Shown here: positions 58,152 to 64,000 of the stretch, one piece after another
Layout of the letters: each line of letters begins with the position of its first letter
How positions within the stretch are numbered: the first letter of the stretch is position 1
DNA from: Sphingopyxis sp. DBS4
GTDB lineage: Bacteria; Pseudomonadota; Alphaproteobacteria; Sphingomonadales; Sphingomonadaceae
Assembly (NCBI RefSeq): GCF_024628865.1
Contig: NZ_CP102384.1
Span: forward strand, 1,747,001-1,811,000
Direction of reading: 5' to 3'
DNA: 64,000 nt
Translations under genes and position numbers: made by a program
The notes under the pieces: model-generated
Told to the model about the DNA's origin: nothing
Databases searched by the model: none
What the model saw: only the letters and a program-made list of their open reading frames with translations

Positions 58152-58195
58152 GAATGATTATCAATAAACATTGACTCTGCGAACGACTCTCAATA
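58152..58195 (+). promoter_or_regulatory. Two Fur-like sites before the siderophore receptor
   Basis: GAATGATTATCAATA (58152-58166) and GAACGACTCTCAATA (58181-58195) agree at 12 of 15 positions and lie 29 bp apart. The first contains TGAT-T-ATCA, close to the core of a Fur box. They lie 45-90 bases before the receptor ATG, where an iron repressor would act. Confidence 0.5.
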
Positions 58196-58239
58196 GCGGC
58201 GTCCCCGTCACGATCTTCGAACCGAAAAAGGGGAAATCC

Positions 58240-60546
58240 ATGTCATTCTTGCGTTTGCGCGAAACCATGTCGGCGGCGGCGCCAGCCTATCTGGCGCTGA
58301 GCTGTTTCGGTCTCGCCGCATCTCCCGCGACCGCGCAGGACGGCGGACAGGAAGCGAAACAGCCGGTGCTCGGCGGCGTGACGGTCACCGATACCGCCAT
58401 CGGCGACGAAGGCTATAAGGTCGACAAGCCCTCCTCGCCCAAATTCACCCAGCCGCTGCGCGACACGCCGCAGACGATTCAGGTCATCAGCAAGGAGTTG
58501 TTCAACGAACAGGGCGCTACGACGCTGACCGAAGTGCTGCGCAACAGCCCCGGTGTCGGCACCTTCTACGCTGGCGAGAACGGCAATACGACGAGCGGCG
58601 ATTCGATCCGCATGCGCGGCTTCGATACCTCGAGCAGCATCTTCGTCGATGGCATCCGCGATCTGGGATCGGTCTCGCGCGACATCTTCAACACCGAGGC
58701 GGTCGAGGTCGAAAAGGGCCCGGCGGGCACCGACAACGGCCGCACCTCGCCGACTGGCGCGATCAATCTGGTCAGCAAGCGCGCCACGCTCGAAAGCGCG
58801 CTGTCGGGCACGCTGTCGGTCGGCGTCGACGGGCAGAAGCGGATCACCGCCGATGTCAACCAGACGCTCGGCGGCCTCAGCAACAGCGCGCTCCGGCTCA
58901 ACATGCTGTGGCAGGACAGCGACGTTCCGGGCCGCGACCATGTCAATAACCAGCGGCTCGGCCTCGCCGCCTCGCTCGGCCTCGGCCTCGACACCGCGAC
59001 CCGCGCCTATCTGAACCTGCTCTATGTCGATCAGGACAATATCCCCGACGGCTATGTCCCGACGATCGCCCTTCCCGGCTGGGAGCCCCAGGCCGGGTTG
59101 GAATCGCTGGTCGGCCACCCCGTCGATTCGAAGAATTTCTATGGCACGCGCAAAGATCATGACGATGTGAAGGCGCAGATGGCGACGCTGATCATCGAGC
59201 ATGATTTTTCGGACAATGTCCGGCTGTCGAACGTCGCGCGCGTCGGCCAGACCGAGCAGGATTATCTGCTGACCGCCTTCATGTCGACGGGCGCCAACAT
59301 CGTCGGCAATCCCGCCAACCCCGACGATCTGTCCGCCTATACGCTGACCCGCGGCAACCCCACGATCCGCGACGCGCGAAACCGCATCCTGACCGATCAG
59401 CTCAACCTGCGCGCCGATTTCGCGACCGGAGCGATCGAGCATAATCTGAGCATCGGCGCCGAACTGACCAGCGAGAAGCAGGTCATCTACGGCCACAGCT
59501 CGACGGGCACGCTGCCGGTAGCAAACCTCTACAATCCCGACTGGAACGACACGAGCGACTATACCCATTCGCGCAACGGAACCGCCGGACGGGGCAAGAC
59601 GAACACGCTGGCCTTCTATGCCTTCGACACTGCCAAATTCTTCGACGGTCTCCTGTTGATCACCGGCGGCATCCGCCTCGATCATTTCAAGACGACCTAT
59701 GTCAACACCGCCATCTGCAACAACGGCACCGGCCGCGGCGCCGTGCCGTGCGGGACCGCCCCGGTCGGTTCGATCGTCACCACCGCCGATCTGAAAGCCA
59801 AGGACACGCTGTTCAACTGGAAGCTGGGCGCGGTGCTCAAGCCGGTCGAGCCGCTGAGCCTCTATGTGAACTATGCGCTGTCGCAGCAGCCCCCGGGCGG
59901 TGAGAACTTCACGCTGGCGACCGGCAACAGCGCCAGCAACCCCGACTTTGAGCCGCAAAAGGCGAAGACGATCGAAGCGGGTGTGAAGTGGGACGTGCTT
60001 GACGGCGCGCTCGCGGTCAACGCGGCGATCTTCCAGACCAAGGTGCTGAACGAGATCAACGCCACCGACCCGTCCGACATCCAGAGCGGTTCGAAACGGG
60101 TGCGCGGCGTCGAACTGTCGGTGGTCGGCAACATCACCGACGCCTGGTCGATCTCCGCCGGCTATGCGCATCAGAAGACCAAGGTCACGAACGGCAGCGG
60201 CATCGCGGCGGACGGCAGCGAAGGCCTGACCTATTCGCCCGACGACAGCTTCTCCTCCTGGACCAGCTATCGCGCGCCCTTCGGCCTCGAGATCGCCGGC
60301 GGTGTCCGCTACACCAGCGGGATGCGGCGCGGGACCGACGGCGCGGTGGGCACCCCGCCCCGCACCCAGGGCTATACCGTCGTCGATGCGCTGCTCGGCT
60401 ATGCGGTCAACGACAACGTCAAACTGCGCCTGAACGCCTATAATCTCTTCGACAAAGATTATGTCGCGGCGATCAACAAGAGCGGCTATCGCTATACTCC
60501 GGGGCAGCCGCAGACCTTCCTGTTCAGTGCCGATTTCCGCTTCTAG
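58240..60546 (+). CDS. TonB-dependent catecholate siderophore receptor (Fiu-like)
   Basis: A 768-aa outer-membrane receptor. The signal peptide ends TATAQ. The plug domain (about 65-180) has FTQPLRDTPQTIQVISKELF and MRGFDTSSSIFVDGIRDLGSVSRD. A 22-strand barrel ends NLFDKDYVAAINKSGYRYTPGQPQTFLFSADFRF with the terminal Phe. It resembles Fiu/PiuA-type receptors, and the following piuC supports this. AAAAAGGGGAAATCC precedes the ATG. Confidence 0.95.
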   Translation: MSFLRLRETMSAAAPAYLALSCFGLAASPATAQDGGQEAKQPVLGGVTVTDTAIGDEGYKVDKPSSPKFTQPLRDTPQTIQVISKELFNEQGATTLTEVLRNSPGVGTFYAGENGNTTSGDSIRMRGFDTSSSIFVDGIRDLGSVSRDIFNTEAVEVEKGPAGTDNGRTSPTGAINLVSKRATLESALSGTLSVGVDGQKRITADVNQTLGGLSNSALRLNMLWQDSDVPGRDHVNNQRLGLAASLGLGLDTATRAYLNLLYVDQDNIPDGYVPTIALPGWEPQAGLESLVGHPVDSKNFYGTRKDHDDVKAQMATLIIEHDFSDNVRLSNVARVGQTEQDYLLTAFMSTGANIVGNPANPDDLSAYTLTRGNPTIRDARNRILTDQLNLRADFATGAIEHNLSIGAELTSEKQVIYGHSSTGTLPVANLYNPDWNDTSDYTHSRNGTAGRGKTNTLAFYAFDTAKFFDGLLLITGGIRLDHFKTTYVNTAICNNGTGRGAVPCGTAPVGSIVTTADLKAKDTLFNWKLGAVLKPVEPLSLYVNYALSQQPPGGENFTLATGNSASNPDFEPQKAKTIEAGVKWDVLDGALAVNAAIFQTKVLNEINATDPSDIQSGSKRVRGVELSVVGNITDAWSISAGYAHQKTKVTNGSGIAADGSEGLTYSPDDSFSSWTSYRAPFGLEIAGGVRYTSGMRRGTDGAVGTPPRTQGYTVVDALLGYAVNDNVKLRLNAYNLFDKDYVAAINKSGYRYTPGQPQTFLFSADFRF

Positions 60547-60621
60547 GGAGCCGGAACGGACCAGGGCCTGGGCGGGGGGCGTGCCTCCCGCCTTCGCCGT
60601 TTGAAAAGGATTTGAGCCGGC

Positions 60622-61299
60622 ATGTTGCTGCATATCCCGAATGTCCTGACGCCAGAGGAGGCGGCGGAATTCCGCCGCCGTCTCGATGGCGCCGACTGGA
60701 CCGACGGACGCGAGACGGTCGGCGCGCAGGGGGCGAAGGTCAAACGCAACGAGCAGGTGCCCGACGCTTCGCCGCTCAAGGCCGAGCTCAGCGCCGCGGT
60801 GCTCGCGGCGCTGAAGCGTAGCCCGCTGTTCTTCGCCGCCGCGCTGCCGCGCAAGATATTGCCGCCGCGCTTCAACCGCTATGCCGGCGGCGGCGCCTAT
60901 GGTTTTCACGTCGATGGCGCGGTGATGAAAATGGCGACGGGCGAGCATCTGCGCTCCGACCTGTCGTGCACCCTCTTCCTCAACGATCCCGCCGATTATG
61001 AGGGCGGCCGGCTGATCATCAGCGACACCTATGGCGAACATGCCGTCGCGCTGCCTGCCGGCGACGCGATCCTTTATCCCTCAAGCAGCCTTCACCGTGT
61101 CGAGCCGGTGACCCGCGGCGCGCGGCTCGCATCCTTCTTCTGGATACAGAGCATGGTGCGCGACAACGACCTTCGGCGGATGCTGTTCGAGATGGACACC
61201 GCCATCCAGAAACTCACGCTCGACGGAGCCGACGACAATGCTGTCCTCCAACTCACCTGCGTCTATCACAATCTCCTCCGGCGCTGGTCCGAAACCTGA
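60622..61299 (+). CDS. piuC: PKHD-type Fe(II)/2-oxoglutarate hydroxylase PiuC
   Basis: A 225-aa dioxygenase of the PiuC/YbiX family, usually next to a siderophore receptor. Iron ligands are His96 and Asp98 (FHVDGAV) and His158 ([10 protein letters not shown]). The RNRY region [11 protein letters not shown] and the C-terminal [14 protein letters not shown] are conserved. It lies 75 bp after the receptor stop. Confidence 0.94.
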   Translation: MLLHIPNVLTPEEAAEFRRRLDGADWTDGRETVGAQGAKVKRNEQVPDASPLKAELSAAVLAALKRSPLFFAAALPRKILPPRFNRYAGGGAYGFHVDGAVMKMATGEHLRSDLSCTLFLNDPADYEGGRLIISDTYGEHAVALPAGDAILYPSSSLHRVEPVTRGARLASFFWIQSMVRDNDLRRMLFEMDTAIQKLTLDGADDNAVLQLTCVYHNLLRRWSET

Positions 61300-61366
61300 G
61301 CCCGAGACGGCGATGCGGGCGCGCGCGGCGGTATCGGCTCGAAGCGGCTTTGCGAACGCGGGCTCG

Positions 61367-62011
61367 ATGATGACCGGCCGTTATGGCGAGGATCGGAGGC
61401 CCAATCTGCCCGCCGCCGCGCTCGCGGCCCTGCTGACGGCGGGGCTGTTCGCCGTGCTGCTCCACACCGGCTATCACCGCGCGCAGACCGAGGCCGCCAA
61501 GCTGGCGGTGGTCAACCTGTCGATCGCACCGCCGCCCCCGCCGCCCGCATCTCCGCCAAAGGAAGTCCCACCGCAGCAAAAGGCGCCGGTCTTCGCCCCG
61601 CGCCCGCTGGTTGCGATTCCGACCGATCAGCCGCCGATCCAGACTTCACCCGATCCGGTTCCGGCGCCGCCGGTCCCGGCACCCGCGCCGCCGGCGCCCC
61701 CGGCCCCGCCCGCGCCGCCTGCGACGGTGCAGGCGAGCGATCTCGGCACGCGCATGGTATCGGGCGCCCCGCCGCGCTATCCCACCGAAAGCCGGCGGCA
61801 TCGCGAGCAGGGGACGGTGCTGCTGTCGCTGACGCTCGATGTCGACGGTTCGGTCGCGGCGATTTCGGTCGCGCGCAGCAGCGGCTTCGACCGCCTCGAC
61901 GAAGCGGCACTCCGCGCGGTGCGCAAATGGCGCTGGGCGCCGACGATGCGCAGCGGTCAGGCGGTGAAGGTCAGGGGACTGGTCGAGATCCCGTTCGTCC
62001 TGCGCGGATAG
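61367..62011 (+). CDS. tonB: TonB energy transducer
   Basis: A 214-aa protein. One N-terminal membrane helix (about 14-36) is followed by a Pro-rich periplasmic span (PAPPAPPAPPAPP type, about 50-125) and a C-terminal TonB domain (RYPTESRRHREQGTVLLSLTLDVDGSVAAISVARSSGFDRLDEAALRAVRKWRWAP). It should power the adjacent receptor. The ATG at 61367 is a choice; one at 61313 would add an Arg-rich segment. Its frame begins inside the end of piuC. Confidence 0.9.
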   Translation: MMTGRYGEDRRPNLPAAALAALLTAGLFAVLLHTGYHRAQTEAAKLAVVNLSIAPPPPPPASPPKEVPPQQKAPVFAPRPLVAIPTDQPPIQTSPDPVPAPPVPAPAPPAPPAPPAPPATVQASDLGTRMVSGAPPRYPTESRRHREQGTVLLSLTLDVDGSVAAISVARSSGFDRLDEAALRAVRKWRWAPTMRSGQAVKVRGLVEIPFVLRG

Positions 62012-62020
62012 GCCCGCGCC

Positions 62021-62986
62021 TCAGCCCAGCATCGCGCGCCATTCGCGCGAGACATGTTCGCGATTCCCCGTCACCATCGACGCCGCGAGCCCCTGCGCAT
62101 CGGCGAGCGCGATCACCTTCTCCGGCCCCAGCACGGTCAGCGCGGTCGCCCAGCCGTCGGCCATCATGCAGCTTCGATGCAGCACCGTCACCGACGACAC
62201 GGCGCTGACGATCGGCCGCCCGGTCATCGGATCGAAGCTGTGCGAATAATGCCGCCCGTCCGCCACGAAGCCGCGCCGGTAGTTGCCCGAGGTCGCCACG
62301 GACAAATCGTGCAGCGCGATGCGCCACGGTGCGATCGACGTCGTCGGCGGCATCTCGACATCGACCCACCACGGCTGGCCGTCGGGCCGTATCCCCTGCC
62401 CACGCAATTCGCCCCCCAGTTCGAGCAGAAAATGACGCACGCCCTGCCCGAGCAGCCATTCCGCGGCGAGATCGACGCCATAGCCCTTGGCGATCCCCGA
62501 CAGGTCGAGCTGTGCGCCTTCGCTGCGCCGGATGCGGCCCTCCTCCAGTTCGATGCGCCGCTCCACGATAGGCTGATCGCGCGGGACGCGATCCACCGGA
62601 CCCCGGCTCCCGAAGCCCCAGCATTCGGTGATCGCCCCCAGAGCGGGATCGAAGGCGCCATCGCTCGCATCCGCAATCGCCAGCGCCGCCGCGACGACAT
62701 GCGCGAACTCAGGCGGAATCTCCCGCCAAGCACCCGCGGGCGCCCGGTTGAAGCGCGACAGGTCGGAGTCAGGCTCCCACTGGCTCATCTGCCGGATGAC
62801 GCGGCCGAACGCCGCTTCCACGCCCGCCGCGAGATCGGACAAGGTGGCGACCGCGTGCAGCGACCAGCTCGTCCCCATCGCTTCGCCCGACAGGGTCTGG
62901 ATGCCCCCCGCGCCGGTCCGCGCCGCAAAGGCGGCGGGCGTCAACGCGCGAGGGATCAGGATGCGGTCGCCGGGTTGTTCGCTCAG
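62021..62986 (-). CDS. apbE: ApbE-type FAD:protein FMN transferase
   Basis: Transfers FMN from FAD to a threonine of an exported redox protein, acting in the periplasm. About 321 aa. Motifs are GEAMGTSW, LDLSGIAKGYGVD and the HSFDPMTGRP metal/flavin region. Start: no ATG fits. A CTG at 62986 overlapping the upstream TGA (CTGA) restores an N-terminus reading SEQPGDRILIPRALTPAAF, similar to relatives; a TTG at 62944 is the alternative. No Sec signal is obvious. Confidence 0.87.
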   Translation of the reverse strand: MSEQPGDRILIPRALTPAAFAARTGAGGIQTLSGEAMGTSWSLHAVATLSDLAAGVEAAFGRVIRQMSQWEPDSDLSRFNRAPAGAWREIPPEFAHVVAAALAIADASDGAFDPALGAITECWGFGSRGPVDRVPRDQPIVERRIELEEGRIRRSEGAQLDLSGIAKGYGVDLAAEWLLGQGVRHFLLELGGELRGQGIRPDGQPWWVDVEMPPTTSIAPWRIALHDLSVATSGNYRRGFVADGRHYSHSFDPMTGRPIVSAVSSVTVLHRSCMMADGWATALTVLGPEKVIALADAQGLAASMVTGNREHVSREWRAMLG

Positions 62987-63831
62987 GGCGCCATCACCTC
63001 GAGCGTGGTGACATAACCCGCGCGGCGCTGCGGCGCGGCCGATGCCGGCGGCGGGCCGCCCTCGCCACCTTCACCACGCGCGGTCTGCGGGGTGGTGACG
63101 TTCATCCAGTACATACCGGGTTCGGGCCAGGTCACCGCGACCTTGCCCTCGGCATCGGTCTTGAGGTCGATCTGGCCGAGCTGGTCGCGATAGCGGATAC
63201 CGCCGGGGATCACCGTGACCGGCAGGTCCGCGGCGGGCTTGCCGTCGAGCAGGAACTGGAACGTCGCCGCCTCGCCCGCGAACAGGTCGTTGGGATGCGT
63301 CACCGGCACCATCTCGATCCCCTTGCCGGCCGGCTTGAACACCGTCGTCGTCGGCTCGCCGACCGTCACGAAAATCTCGTTGCGGTTGTTCGCTTCAGCG
63401 GTCTGCACATTGGTCGCCCCCGCCGGCAGCCGCTCGGCAAGGTTGGCAGCAGTGGTGCCGCGCGGCAAGCGCTCGGTCTTGCCGTTCAGTTCATAGCTGC
63501 CCATCAACGAATCCGACACCGACGCGATACGATAGGTGCCCTTCTGCGTCAGATGGACGTCGAAGGTGCTGCGATAGCGCCCCGTCGCCTGGTTCTCGAT
63601 CGCCACCTCGCTGCCGTCGGGCGCCCAGGCATGGACGGCATCGAGCCGCAGCGGCTGATGCTCGAAATAGAAAAGGTCGTTCGACACCGCGGCATCGACC
63701 GTCACCCACACGTCATCGCCCGACAGCACCGTCGACGACGGCATCATCCACTGGCGATGCGCGCTCGCCGGAACCGCGGCCATCGCCGCCAGCGCGACCG
63801 TCGCCGCGAAACCCCAAATCTGCTTCTTCAT
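62983..63831 (-). CDS. Exported DUF4198 protein
   Basis: A 282-aa protein with a signal peptide ending PASA followed by HRQWMMPSST, the usual DUF4198 mature start. Two Ig-like beta domains follow; the second has DLPVTVIPGGIRYRD and WPEPGMYWMNV. The family lies near metal uptake genes and often with TonB receptors. It ends in a Gly/Pro/Ala-rich loop then a strand. It overlaps apbE (CTGA). Confidence 0.88.
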   Translation of the reverse strand: MKKQIWGFAATVALAAMAAVPASAHRQWMMPSSTVLSGDDVWVTVDAAVSNDLFYFEHQPLRLDAVHAWAPDGSEVAIENQATGRYRSTFDVHLTQKGTYRIASVSDSLMGSYELNGKTERLPRGTTAANLAERLPAGATNVQTAEANNRNEIFVTVGEPTTTVFKPAGKGIEMVPVTHPNDLFAGEAATFQFLLDGKPAADLPVTVIPGGIRYRDQLGQIDLKTDAEGKVAVTWPEPGMYWMNVTTPQTARGEGGEGGPPPASAAPQRRAGYVTTLEVMAP

Positions 63832-63851
63832 TGCCCTGCCCTTTCGTTGGA

Positions 63852-64000
63852 TCAGCGGAAGGCGACCGTGACGGCGCCGAGTTCGGTCTTGCCCGCGGCG
63901 CGCCCGCCCGGGCCGGCCTTGGCAGGCCAGGTGAAGGGGATGCGGAGCAGTTCGCGTCCGCCGACCTCGCGCGCGGCCTCGATCACCAGCACATAATTGC
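63852..64000 (-). CDS. DUF2271 protein (N-terminus cut by window edge)
   Basis: The last 49 residues of a protein ending AVTVAFR, with NYVLVIEAAREVGGRELLRIPFTWP as in DUF2271 proteins. These usually sit beside a PepSY protein, a DUF4198 protein and ApbE, as here. A 20-bp gap separates its stop from the DUF4198 start, consistent with an operon DUF2271-DUF4198-apbE. Confidence 0.8.
   Translation of the reverse strand, partial: NYVLVIEAAREVGGRELLRIPFTWPAKAGPGGRAAGKTELGAVTVAFR

Larger units (their letters stand above)
57759..58239. other. 481-bp gap before the siderophore receptor gene
   Basis: From left to right: the leader of the minus-strand membrane-protein gene, the REP-type element at 57945-58022, an AT-richer stretch from about 58120, the Fur-like repeats at 58152-58195 and the receptor leader. 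No convincing ORF is seen. Confidence 0.5.

Noticed and set aside
58243..61041. A 932-codon open frame opposite the siderophore receptor and piuC
   Set aside because: Spans two unrelated real genes on the other strand and has no recognisable fold.

Overview
The window reads as a chromosomal stretch of a high-GC alphaproteobacterium of the family Sphingomonadaceae, most like Sphingopyxis or a close relative. The evidence is the 14-gene nuo operon ending in birA-coaX-rnj, a CpdR-type response regulator, a DUF2842 protein, the zapA-6S RNA-fau locus, and many sphingomonad-style intergenic palindromic repeats. The genus is inferred from gene content; no 16S rRNA gene is present.

Region 1 (1-19.9 kb, all minus strand) is one long respiratory operon. 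It runs nuoA-B-C-D-E-F-G-H-I-J-K-L-M-N, then birA, coaX and rnj (the last cut by the window edge). Most junctions are 4-bp ATGA/GTGA/CTGA or 1-bp TAATG/TGATG overlaps. Five extra genes sit between Complex I subunits: a 65-aa two-helix membrane protein (nuoD/nuoE), a 33-aa one-helix protein (nuoE/nuoF), two related secreted proteins (nuoF/nuoG) and a 128-aa putative lipoprotein (nuoH/nuoI).

Region 2 (20-34.5 kb) is housekeeping: a YbjN-type protein, an inositol-monophosphatase, EF-P, an OPT transporter, an M23 peptidase, ThiE, an O-methyltransferase and a glycolysis/Calvin-type operon tkt-gap-pgk-fba. It then holds zapA, 6S RNA with a readable promoter and closing stem, fau, a DUF2842 gene and tRNA-Asp.

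Region 3 (35.9-43.7 kb, plus strand) is the most unusual part. Three small exported DUF11-type proteins precede a 1,696-residue exported protein with DUF11 and SdrD/carboxypeptidase-regulatory-like domains and a C-terminal half that looks like a large outer-membrane beta-barrel. Three of the four mature proteins begin with the same ISNTASA-like motif. I read this as a co-expressed cell-surface system of unknown function and the best candidate here for something undescribed.

Region 4 (43.8-54.9 kb) holds the branched-chain 2-oxoacid dehydrogenase operon (E1a-E1b-E2) with a palindrome laid over its promoter, thyA, a short RadC/JAB protein, tRNA-Pro, an orphan promoter-hairpin-terminator unit that looks like a small RNA, an N-formylglutamate amidohydrolase, cpdR, tRNA-Val, a DECR2-like dehydrogenase, an alpha/beta hydrolase, a TonB-like protein and an AraC regulator.

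Region 5 (55-64 kb) has a small cluster of unknown exported and membrane proteins. It ends with an iron-uptake locus: two Fur-like repeats, a catecholate-type TonB-dependent receptor, PiuC and TonB. These converge on an opposing operon of a DUF2271 protein (cut by the window edge), a DUF4198 protein and ApbE.
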